This document shows, in pieces, positions 55,599 to 64,000 of a stretch of DNA of 64,000 bases (positions are counted from its first letter, which is position 1; each line of letters begins with the position of its first letter). Made by a program: the position numbers and the translations under genes. Where the stretch lies: NCBI RefSeq assembly GCF_029407905.1, contig NC_073637.1, positions 47,120,501 through 47,184,500 of the forward strand, given 5' to 3'. The stretch is from Bubalus kerabau. Taxonomy: Eukaryota; Chordata; Mammalia; Artiodactyla; Bovidae. The notes under the pieces are model-generated. The model was not told the origin of the DNA. It saw only the letters and a list, made by a program, of their open reading frames with translations, and made no database searches.

Positions 55599-55769
55599 CA
55601 GGAAATTCCAATTGGCATTAATCTGAGTCACCACGCCAGAGAGGAACACGCCCAGGAAGAGAAGGGAACAGACAAAAGCTGTCACAGACACGAACATGAC
55701 CCATCCTTGCAACAGAGGTAGAGGAACATTGGAGGAGGCGACTAGGATCCACACGAGTCCTCCGAACAC
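55599..55769 (-). CDS. MAL2: MAL2 exon 2 (MARVEL domain: end of TM1, TM2)
   Basis: This 171-bp exon encodes 57 residues, from VFGGLVWILVASSNVPLP to QINANWNFL, nearly identical to residues 45-101 of mammalian MAL2 (176 aa in human). MAL2 is an integral membrane proteolipid of lipid rafts, needed for basolateral-to-apical transcytosis in hepatocytes and other polarised epithelia; it was first found as a partner of TPD52-family proteins. Two hydrophobic stretches are visible: the end of TM1 (FGGLVWILVA) and TM2 (WVMFVSVTAFVCSLLFLGVFL). Minus-strand splice sites are consensus: a pyrimidine tract and CAG directly before GTG at 55769, and a GTAAGG donor after CTG at 55599. Both junctions are phase 0. 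The first codon is Val where I recall Leu in human. Exon 1 (about 44 residues) is not in the window. Confidence 0.96.
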
Positions 55770-56061
55770 CTGCAGGGGAAAAGAAACACAGTGACAGACT
55801 TGGGCACAGAACTGGACATGCCTGCATCAGGCTTCCTCGCTGTCTTAGTTCCTCCCCAGACCCCTGCATGTGTTCCTGCAACCCCGCCAGTGACTTGTCT
55901 CCATCATTACTGGAGATGCCTTATCTCAGCTGCAAGCAAGAGCTTCTGCTCTGGGGCCTGATCTGACTCCACACCTATTTCTGAACCTGCCTTTCTGCTG
56001 GACTCTTATCCTCAGTCTATGACCAGGTTTGCATGCTTTCACCATCTAAAAGTGTTTTCCT

Positions 56062-56182
56062 TTAAAAGAATTTGAAAAAGAATAAATATATGTATGTGTA
56101 TTATATAACTGAATCACTTTGCTATACACTGAAACTAACACAACACTGTTAATCAACTATGCTCAAAAAAAACAACAAAAAA
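56062..56182 (+). mobile_element. Ruminant L1 3' end
   Basis: GAATTTGAAAAAGAATAAAT, AACTGAATCACTTTGCTATA and GAAACTAACACAACACTGTT are the L1 3' UTR end with A-rich tail. Confidence 0.85.
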
Positions 56183-56204
56183 AACTTAAGTATTTCCCTT
56201 TGAC

Positions 56205-56405
56205 CTTGCTGCCTCTCTAGTTTCCTCTCTAAGGATTTCTTTTCAGTTCACCGTTTTTACACATTTATCTCTCCACCTCCTTTCCTTATTACCATCTACT
56301 GGCTTCTGCTCTCGCCACCTTCTCAGAGAGTCTATTAGCAAAGATCAGCCATAAATTTCCAACCTGTCACTTCTCATGGCCATGCTTCAGTCCTTATCAT
56401 GACCT
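56205..56405 (+). mobile_element. Probable L2 ORF2 (reverse transcriptase) fragment
   Basis: ACCATCTACTGGCTTCTGCT followed by CAGTCCTTATCATGACCT resembles the L2 RT region; strongly diverged. Confidence 0.35.
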
Positions 56406-56426
56406 ATTCACATAGGTAAGATTTGC

Positions 56427-56632
56427 CAATACGTGGTGACTCAGATGGTAAAGAACCTGCCTACAATGCAGGAGACCTGGGTTTGATCCCTGGGTTGGGA
56501 AGATCCCCTGGGAGGGAACAGCTACCCACTCCAACAGTCCTGCCTGGAGAATTCCATGGACAGAGGAGCCTGGTGGGCTATAGTCAGTCCATAGCATCAC
56601 AAAGAGTTGGACACAACTGAGCGACTAACGCT
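56427..56632 (+). mobile_element. Bov-tA SINE
   Basis: ACGTGGTGACTCAGATGGTA head to ACACAACTGAGCGACTAACG. Contains a small CAGTCAGTCC duplication. Confidence 0.9.
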
Positions 56633-56651
56633 AACTGAATAGCTGTAGCTA

Positions 56652-56800
56652 CTGTACATGATTGGAGAAGGAAATGACAACCCACTCCAGTATTCTTGCC
56701 TGAAGAATCCCATGGACAGAGGAGCGTGGTGGGCTACAGTCCATGGGGTCGAAAGAGGTGGACACGACTCAGCAACTAAACCACCACCGCTGTACATGAT
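56652..56800 (+). mobile_element. Bov-A monomer SINE with 11-bp TSD
   Basis: Element 56663-56789. Exact repeats CTGTACATGAT at 56652-56662 and 56790-56800. Confidence 0.94.
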
Positions 56801-56869
56801 AGAAAACGATAAAATCTTTCATCATTTATTGATGTTCTTCTATGTGTTGGACATAAGAATAAGTACTTT

Positions 56870-57130
56870 AGGTATTTATACACCTAATATTCAATAAACA
56901 CCTACTGTCTGGCACTGTGCTGGGTGAAAGGCATAAAATGGTAAACGATGGTCTCAGCCATCACAGAGGTCATAGTGTCTTATAGGAAAGGAAATTAAGT
57001 AAGTCTCTCAAATGCTGCTTCATGTGTGGCACAATTGGGCAAATGCTGGGTGCTAAATCCAGATGTGAAAAGTCAGAAAACACTGCCTAGAAGCAACAAC
57101 TCAAAGGACAGTGCTAGGGAGAAGGGCAGA
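56870..57130 (-). mobile_element. L2 LINE (antisense)
   Basis: AATAAACACCTACTGTCTGG, CACTGTGCTGGGTGAAAGGC and GTAAACGATGGTCTCAGCCA match L2 3' sequence in reverse. Confidence 0.6.
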
Positions 57131-57407
57131 GGGCAAAGGAGGCTGTTTCAGGGCAGGAGGTAAATCTTGAGATGATTTGGGGCAGGGGGGCAGAGGGGCT
57201 GAGAAACAGCCTGGCAGAGCTGAAAGGCAGAGCTCAGGGTGATGGAGCAGCAGGCTGGGACATGACAGCAAAAGAACGGATGAAGAAAATACGCAGATTT
57301 AGGCTGGGGCAGGTAGCAGTGAGTGAGAAAACAGAGGAGGAGGAGTTAGCAGGTGAAGGCAGTTTTATGAATCTGACAGCAACAGTCTCCTCCATGCTAC
57401 CACCAAA
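57131..57407. other. No recognised feature
   Basis: Purine-rich intronic DNA, perhaps a continuation of the L2. Confidence 0.4.
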
Positions 57408-57525
57408 GAGATAAAGGCTAGGGACTCTCCTGGTGGTCCAGTGGTTAAAACTCCTCCCTGGTTGGGGACCTAAGATCCCACATGTCATGCAGCCAACAAA
57501 AAGACAGAGTGTGAGATAAAGGCTA
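57408..57525 (+). mobile_element. CHR-2-type SINE, internally deleted, 13-bp TSD
   Basis: GGGACTCTCCTGGTGGTCCA head jumps to CCCTGGTTGGGGACCTAAGA, losing part of the tRNA region. Exact repeats GAGATAAAGGCTA at 57408-57420 and 57513-57525. Confidence 0.92.
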
Positions 57526-57529
57526 CACA

Positions 57530-57965
57530 TCCTTTACAGGGTATTCCAGGCCCTTTATGAGCTAACCTGTCTTTTCCATACTTGTCTCTTCCCACTAAGC
57601 CCCTCACATCTTACATTATAGAAAAAGAAATGAACAGTCCAGAGACAAAGCTCTTTCACAGTTGAGTGGCCTGACTTATCTTGGCCCAGAATATTGTTCC
57701 TTCCCTATGTGTTTCTGAGAAACTCCCATGCATAGCTCACCATGGATAGCACATCAACCAGCAGGCCTTTCCTGAGTTCCATCCCACACTCAGGCCATCT
57801 TCCAGCCCTCTGGGCAAACTCCCTATTGTGGATTTGTTACATGGATGAGAAACATGTATTAATAATTAATGCCCCTGGCTTTCAGTCCAACTTTACTACT
57901 AGACCTTCTTGGCAGCAGGCTGTCTTATATGCCTCTGTATCTAATATCATTTATTTATCTACAAG
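57530..57965 (+). mobile_element. L2 LINE 3' region
   Basis: TCCAGGCCCTTTATGAGCTA, GAATATTGTTCCTTCCCTAT and CAGCAGGCCTTTCCTGAGTT, then GACCTTCTTGGCAGCAGGCT, run in L2 order. Confidence 0.6.
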
Positions 57966-58264
57966 TTAATTCTTTCCTGGAGAAGGCAATGGCACCCCAC
58001 TCCAGTACTCTTGCCTGGAAAATCCCATGGACGGAGGAGCCTGGTAAGCTGCAGTCCATGGGGTTGCTAGGAGTTGGACACGACTGAGTGACTTCACTTT
58101 CACTTTTCACTTTCATGCACTGGAGAAGGAAATGGCAACCCACTCCAGTGTTCTTGCCTGGAGAATCCCAGGGACGGGGGAGCCTGGTGGGCTGCCGTCT
58201 ATGGGGTCACACAAAGTCGGACACGACTGAAGTGACTTAGCTTAGCTTAGCTTAATTCTTTCCT
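57966..58264 (+). mobile_element. BOV-A2 SINE with 13-bp TSD
   Basis: Complete dimer 57979-58251 with a (TTAGC)n end. Exact repeats TTAATTCTTTCCT at 57966-57978 and 58252-58264. Confidence 0.95.
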
Positions 58265-59745
58265 AACTCTCGGTCAGGCATTGTGCCATATCTGGCAATG
58301 AAAACCTAGGTTATAGAAGTATCCTGGAGACACAAATAGGTAAGTGGGAATCAATCCCCAGCTCCACACACAATACAACAATATAGGTGACGTCATAGAA
58401 GCAGGTTATGTCTGGCGTATGGAAGGCTGTTAGATATTTGCTTTGTGAACAAACAAGCTCTTATTTCCCATGGGAGAACAATCGGAGCACCAAATATTAA
58501 AAAAACAATAATCATGTGTATCTTGCTAGATAATATCCAACTTGCTCATTAGAAGTTAAAAATACAAGTATTAATTCAAGTTTCTTTAAAAAAAAAAAAA
58601 AAAGAGGCCCACACAATTCATTAGTACTTTGAAAAATATTTTGGAAAGCCTAAGTTATCACTTGAACAACAATAATGAAAGAGCCAGTCTAATAAATTGA
58701 TAATAATGTTGTTATATCTCAAGTCCTAATTCCAAACGAAACATGAACAATCAACCCGGAAAGTTTTATGAAGTAAATCTAAGTCATGAATATTAATATA
58801 TATTAAAAAAAATATAACCATAACCTTAGTAGCTATGAAAGAAACAGTGTTCCTGGTAAAAGATTCTCTGCTCTTTCTTACTGTTTAATACATATTTCAA
58901 GGTGATAAGATCTTCCATTTTTTCTTTTTTCTCAGCCTCTTCTTCTTGGTACATTGTTCTTACTCTCCCCCCAACAAATAAGCAACATTATTTTAAATAC
59001 TGCTTAAGAAATATACATCACTACTAAATATCTATTAATTCAAGAATCATTTTTGAGACTCCAGGTGCCAAAATAAAGAATAATAAAGAACAACCTGCCA
59101 CTGTCCACTGGGGACAGGCAGACTCAGAAGGATAAGCATCATTATACGACACAGAGGTTATGATCACGTGACACCTCTAAAGAAGATGCTATATGATCTC
59201 TTGGAATTAAGCATAACATGTAATAAACCTGGACTGGACCTCAAACTGGCCAGCCTCAAATCTGCTGCCAAGCACTGTAGAAGGACACTGAGAAAAAAGG
59301 TGGAAAAAAAAAAGGCAAGGTTCTGTCTCCAGGAGCACTCAATAAGGGAGAAATAGACACCATCAAATCTGATTCAGGAGCAGATTGTGAGTGCTATAAA
59401 AAGAGCTCAACGCTGTGTGCTCCAGGAGATGGGGAGAGGGGAGAAGGAGCAGAAGGGGAGGAATGCAGAAGGCAGGCCGGGGAGGCAGGCTCTGAAGCAG
59501 GCTTTCAAGGCAGATGAGGGCTGTGACTGGAGATGCTAACATGACACAGTAGAGATGAACTGTCCTTGTCAGACCCGAAACTACTGTCCTTCCCATACCT
59601 TAAAGGCATTGGAAAGGGAACTAAGTGTGTATATGAGAAGAGAACACACTTGCGTTCCTGTCTGTGATGTGGGTATGGCTGGAAAGAGGGGAGGGGAGGC
59701 AGGAAGGTGTATGAATGCCTTCCCCTCTGCCCCCACAAATGGTTT
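58265..59745. other. MAL2 intron 1 block without recognised repeats
   Basis: An A-run at 58587-58602 and a GA-rich stretch at 59420-59500 are the only low-complexity features. Confidence 0.45.
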
Positions 59746-59770
59746 TGCACGCATGCGCGTGCACACACAC
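59746..59770 (+). repeat. 25-bp strictly alternating purine-pyrimidine tract
   Basis: TGCACGCATGCGCGTGCACA followed by CACAC alternates without a break; candidate Z-DNA-forming tract in MAL2 intron 1. Confidence 0.8.
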
Positions 59771-61389
59771 CCACACTCTATAGATCAGAGATTCTGTGAA
59801 ACCCAGATTTAAGTCTTGCTCACTGCAGTAGATAGAGGATGGGCCAGAGAAGAGAATTAAGCCACTCTGGAGATCCACCTTTCTCGTTACAAGACTGTCA
59901 CATTGGTGAACAGGTCCGTAGGGCCTTGACACAGTATCTCTCCTTACTCCACAATACACTACCTCTTCTTTTTGCCAAAAGCTACTTTTCTCCTGAGCAT
60001 CCAAATCTGGCTCCAACTTTAAAAAAAACTGAGCCTTTACTAACATTACCAATGTTGAGTATATTCTCTTCACCTGATTCTAGGCATTCCTAAGTTCAGA
60101 GTTTTTACCAGCCACATTAATTATCAGCATCCTTGTTCAGAAGACGTGACTCTGGAGGGAGCTTTGTTTTTAGAAGTGAAAAGCAGAACACAAAAATGGT
60201 TAAAATCCGAGGGAGGACAGTCGATAATATTTTGCAGCAACTGGAGCGTGCACGCGGCCTGAAGAAGCGGGGAATGCCAGTTCACTGGTGGTGTGTGTGC
60301 CTTGGATCTGAGTCCACTTCTGACCTCTTGTCTATTATGGCCTTCCACCACTCTCTGGTGTCCTAAAAAGTCTGATAATTACATACAAGACTCCTTCAGG
60401 CACCACCTTTTGAAATTTCTTCCAGGAATAAAGTCAGGGCTCATGACTTTGAATCTCAGCCCTGACAAGAAGACAATCCGACTTCCAGGTAATGCAAAAG
60501 TAAATAACCTCTTCAAGCAGGTATCAGTCTTCCCCTCTTACCCCTCGCCTCCTGAGCTCAAATTTAAGTGTACTTGGCATGCACCTCAAGTGCTCAAATA
60601 CACCCCGAGTTGCAGGGTTTGCTACTATTCCTAAACCCAGGGGTCTCCTTTGTGGCTTAGTGTGTGCTCATCACTTCAGATTGGCTCCTGCAGGCCAGAG
60701 GGTGTGACCTGGCTGAAGCCTTGCCATAAGAAAACCAGGCAAGCATTCATCCACACATCACACCAAACTGAACCCTCACAGCTGGAGCTAAAACACGTTT
60801 TCACTAGAAACTGTGGATGGACAAAAATACGTAACCCCACGGGAAACCATGGTCTTGAGTAACTGATAATTCTGGCTTCATGGATTACAAGCTTCTCAAC
60901 TTGGCTCCTATTTGGATGGCCTTCCTATGTCCCCAAAGGATGCCTTTTGCAAACACCCTTTTTCTTTTCAAATGTCACTTATTTCCTAACAGCGTGCTTT
61001 TAAACATGCCCTCTGACAACTTAGCTAATAATTTCCAAACCACTTTGACACCTTCATCTTAGTATACTCTTATTATTCACTAAATAAACAGGCCAATTTC
61101 TATGCTGACCTATTTTCAGTCAATATTTGGAATGAGACCAGGAAAAGGTAAGTGAAGCCGAAGGTATGAAGGGCTGGTCAGACTGCCCCTAAGGAGAAAC
61201 ACTTCAATACTGCGAACTTTCTGTAGGTAATGCATAACCCTCTCTTTCCAATTTCCCTACTATTTACATATTGGACATTTCATCACTGTATATCAGTGGA
61301 ATGAAAAAAACAGAATGCCTAGAGGAAAAAAACGTCTCCCAACCTGGCTTACATATGAGGTTAAAGCTGATGAGGCTAAGAGAAATATG
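59771..61389. other. MAL2 intron 1 block, mostly unrecognised
   Basis: 60880-61085 (TTTTCAAATGTCACTTATTT) may be a diverged L2 on the plus strand. A 9-bp stem GTCAGGGCT / AGCCCTGAC lies near 60433-60467. Short open frames on both strands have no recognisable domain. Confidence 0.4.
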
Positions 61390-61612
61390 AGCTAGTATTT
61401 ACCTAGCTCTTGGGTTCCAAGCACTGTTCTGAGGGTTTTATTTGTACCAACTTAAGCCTTACACACACTGAGAGATAAGCACTATTATTATTCCCATTTT
61501 ATAGATAAGCTGTTCAAGATAGAGTCATTAATAACTTTCTCTAAATCATACAGTTAATAAATGTTAGTCCTGGGATCTGAACTTATACTCTTAACATTAT
61601 TCTATTCCAGCC
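61390..61612 (-). mobile_element. MIR SINE (antisense)
   Basis: GTATTTACCTAGCTCTTGGG, ACTATTATTATTCCCATTTT and AATCATACAGTTAATAAATG fit a near full-length MIR in reverse. Confidence 0.78.
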
Positions 61613-61639
61613 CCCAAAAGTCTAATGTTTATTCCAGAG

Positions 61640-61835
61640 CAGAGTTTTTGTAATTTGGCCATGGATTGGCTTGGGGGAAAGGGCCAGACTGATTCTCCAA
61701 AATCATATCAAATTGTGTAGGTAAGTGCATATACATTTTTTCTGTATACAGTCTTCTGTATACAGTCATATATAGTCTTCAATGTCCATCAGAATCACAA
61801 AGGGGTTTGAGGCCCTCCAAAAGTTCAGAACACCT
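61640..61835. repeat. Possible old hAT-type element
   Basis: GTGCATATACATTTTTTCTG and ATCAGAATCACAAAGGGGTT resemble an old dispersed DNA transposon; a CTGTATACAGTC block is locally repeated at 61741-61768. Confidence 0.3.
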
Positions 61836-63205
61836 TATCTTCTTGATAATCTCTCCTATTTCAATGGATGCCAACCAATCGGGTTCCTGCACATGAAACA
61901 ATATGGTTAAAGGACGTTTAACATGTTAAGACTATTTATCTTCTAGTGACTAGATCACCTATAACTCCGTTTTATATACAACATGTGTTCCAAAGAATGT
62001 TTTTAAGTGGAATATACTTCAGTCAACATATACAATAACTAATAGATGTATTTACAAGGCAGCCCATAAAAGTGCCAAGTCATTCACGACATGACTGCAG
62101 TCCAGTGGAGACAGCACGGGGGAGACTGCTGTCAGCCTCTCCAAGCTCGCCCTCTCCCCTGCGGTGCTCCTTTCCCTGCCGCGCTCTCTCTGCACTGCAG
62201 CCTCTGCCCCTCTCCCCCTGCATACAAAGAGGCCATCACACTGGTCCATGCTTCTGCCCAGCATGCTGCCTTGAGACTTTTTGTTGGATAACAAAACTCT
62301 GCTACCAAGTCTTAACAGAAAGACTTCCCTGACTGGTTGAAATCAGAGGCTCGCATGCACGTTTTGTCCACTGGATTGTGAGGTCAGAGTCGGCCACATT
62401 GCCTAAACATCTCTGTATGCTCAGAACCCAGGCCAGCACTTTATACTGAAGATGCTCAATTGCATTCTCTTTGAAATGAATGGAAACTCACCAGTGTGTG
62501 TAATAGATGGTTCTAGAGGACATTGCTCTTGAGGAGCAGCTTGAGACGCTGGGAACACACTGCTGTCTGGAGCCTGGCTCATTCCTTGGTACATGGTGGG
62601 TGTTCAAAAATAGGCATGAAGACTTGGGAAGCAGGAACATGTCCTTCTCAAATTTTAAGTTATTATTGGCAACACCCACAGCCTGGTACAAGATCTTAGG
62701 AGCCTAGGGTGGCAAGTTATGGGGAAGCTGGTACCTTTTGAAATCTAGCTCATGATACCTCTTTCAATCTTCTTTCTAATTCTTCATTTGAGCCCAAGAT
62801 GTTATTCAGTTTACCTATTCTACTGCAATGGCCATGGGACTAGTGACCAAAGTAGTGCCTGTCTTGTGCCTTGCCCCATCCACCCTGGATCCTCTCCATC
62901 AGTCACCATCTGCCTTCTCACCATGCTGATTTCCATTCAAACTGGTCCTGGACTAGCCCTGGTACAGTTCTCAGAAGCAAACATTGTCAAGGTGTTTTGT
63001 TTGTTTTGTTTTTAATCGGGGAAAAAAAGGACAAATTCTGAGAAGCAACAAGAAATGACATCTACAGAAAAGACCTAATGCAGATGAGGATTTGCTATTT
63101 CAATTTACATTTGAAAGATTTAAAAATACATTTGACAGTGTCATAAAGAATTAGACTTTTTCCTTGTCCATCTGACCTAAACTTCCATTTTGGTTTCTCA
63201 AATAG
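61836..63205. other. MAL2 intron 1 block, nothing recognised
   Basis: 62100-62230 is GC-rich and pyrimidine-rich on the plus strand but encodes nothing like the MAL2 N-terminus. 62325-62345 (GACTTCCCTGACTGGTTGAA) may be a CHR SINE head. Confidence 0.4.
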
Positions 63206-63340
63206 CTGTTGCTGCTGCTGCTGCTGCTAAGTCGCCCCAGTGGTGTCCGACTCTGTGCAACCCCATAGACGGCAGCCCACCAGGCTCCGCCATCCCTGAG
63301 ATTCTCCAGGCAAAAATACTGGAGTGGGTTGCCATTTACT
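63206..63340 (-). mobile_element. BOV-A2 SINE, single-monomer fragment
   Basis: GCTGCTGCTGCTGCTAAGTC to GGAGTGGGTTGCCATTTACT: the 3' monomer only, with a (CTG)n end. Confidence 0.9.
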
Positions 63341-63691
63341 AACCCTAAAATGGAAAGGCCATATTATAGGGAAGATATATGTTCTGGCTCTTTTTTATTC
63401 TTATTTATAATTTCCCTTGATTTTTAAAATCTGTTTTTCATATGTTTATAGGTAGCAAGTTATCCTCCAGGTTAAAATGTTCATGCAGAAATACCAATGC
63501 TTCAGCATCAACAAGGACTGTACAAGTCATTGCCTCTTATCTTTCTTTTTATCCCCCTTCTTCTGAAAGCTATTATACAAAAGTTAGGAATGTCGTCTCT
63601 GGTGACTATTCAAGAGCATGGCCCTTTTCATATAAAATAGGACACAGGAAAGTCAAGTAAACTATAAGCTCCTGAAGAAGAGTCATGACAT
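63341..63691. other. No recognised feature
   Basis: AT-rich intronic DNA. Confidence 0.45.
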
Positions 63692-64000
63692 TTTAGATGT
63701 TGGGCAGTAATAAGTGCTGGAGAAGGTGTGGAGAAAAAGGAACACTCCTACCCTGTTGCTGGGAATGTAAATTGGTACATCCACCATGGAGAACAGAATG
63801 GAGGTTCCTTAAAAAACTAAAAATAGTGATACCATAGAATCTAGCCATCCTACTCCTGGACAAATATCCTGAGAAAACCATATTTTGAAAAGATAAATGC
63901 ACCCGAATATTCATTGCAGTATTATCAACAATCGCTAAGACATGGAATCTGTGTTCATTGACAGACGAATGGATAAAGATGTGGTTAATACACACAATGG
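63692..64000 (+). mobile_element. L1 LINE ORF2 C-terminal fragment, runs off the window
   Basis: AAGGAACACTCCTACCCTGT, AATGTAAATTGGTACATCCA, GGATAAAGATGTGGTTAATA are L1 ORF2 near its C-terminus; stops are frequent. Confidence 0.88.

Larger units (their letters stand above)
55770..64000 (-). other. MAL2: MAL2 intron 1, 3' part (continues beyond window)
   Basis: No sequence encoding the MAL2 N-terminus (a proline-rich tail leading to TM1) was found between exon 2 and the window end, and no CpG-island-like promoter is present, so intron 1 extends past 64000. Its repeats are listed separately. Confidence 0.8.

Noticed and set aside
59621..60073. 150-codon minus-strand open frame in MAL2 intron 1
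   Set aside because: On the MAL2 strand but no splice sites in frame, no domain, and low-complexity CA/GC content in part.
62090..62240. GC-rich segment considered as MAL2 exon 1
   Set aside because: No frame encodes the conserved proline-rich MAL2 N-terminus or the start of TM1, no donor site at the right phase, and no CpG enrichment.

Overview
This is a window of ruminant, almost certainly bovid, nuclear DNA. The evidence is the dense content of BovB (RTE-clade) LINEs, Bov-tA and BOV-A2/Bov-A SINEs, cetartiodactyl CHR-type tRNA SINEs and ruminant L1 3' ends, on a background of old mammalian repeats (L2, MIR, MER5-type hAT elements, MLT1, ERV-L). The sequence does not let me choose between cattle, buffalo, sheep and goat. 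There are no bacterial-style genes, operons or CRISPR arrays.

One protein-coding gene is visible: MAL2, on the minus strand. Its last three coding exons lie at 55599-55769 (exon 2), 43441-43596 (exon 3) and 40748-40819 (exon 4, stop codon). All have consensus splice sites and phase-0 junctions and together encode 132 residues. A 3' UTR of about 2.2 kb runs down to a poly(A) signal at 38554-38559. The exon for the first ~44 residues and the promoter lie beyond position 64000. MAL2 is a four-span MARVEL-domain protein of raft membranes in apical transcytosis. By human synteny (8q24.12), 1-38.5 kb is intergenic DNA downstream of MAL2.

Layout. 1-38.5 kb is intergenic and repeat-rich: an L1M element with a 5'-inverted BovB nested inside it (3.3-5.3 kb); a long minus-strand BovB (9.7-11.0 kb); an L1 holding a SINE and a BovB (19.2-20.6 kb); a second 5'-inverted BovB that keeps the YADD reverse-transcriptase motif (23.65-24.8 kb); an LTR with two nested SINE fragments (26.0-26.9 kb); an L2 with nested SINEs (26.9-27.6 kb); an MLT1-type LTR (28.7-29.1 kb); a long L2 (29.6-30.8 kb); and an ERV-L tail with LTR (32.6-33.4 kb). 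38.5-40.8 kb is the MAL2 terminal exon, which contains a hAT-type MITE. 40.8-43.4 kb is intron 3. 43.6-55.6 kb is intron 2, with a broken ERV-L provirus antisense to MAL2 and interrupted by BovB copies (45.5-50 kb). 55.8-64 kb is part of intron 1.

From 52.9 to 56.0 kb, and in several 0.5-1.5 kb stretches elsewhere, I recognise nothing beyond ordinary non-coding DNA. I found no new biological system. The notable observations concern retrotransposon biology (twin-priming inversions, SINE-in-SINE insertions, exact target-site duplications), a transposon inside the MAL2 3' UTR, and a perfect 46-bp tandem duplication. Repeat family names come from recognition of consensus features, not from a database search.
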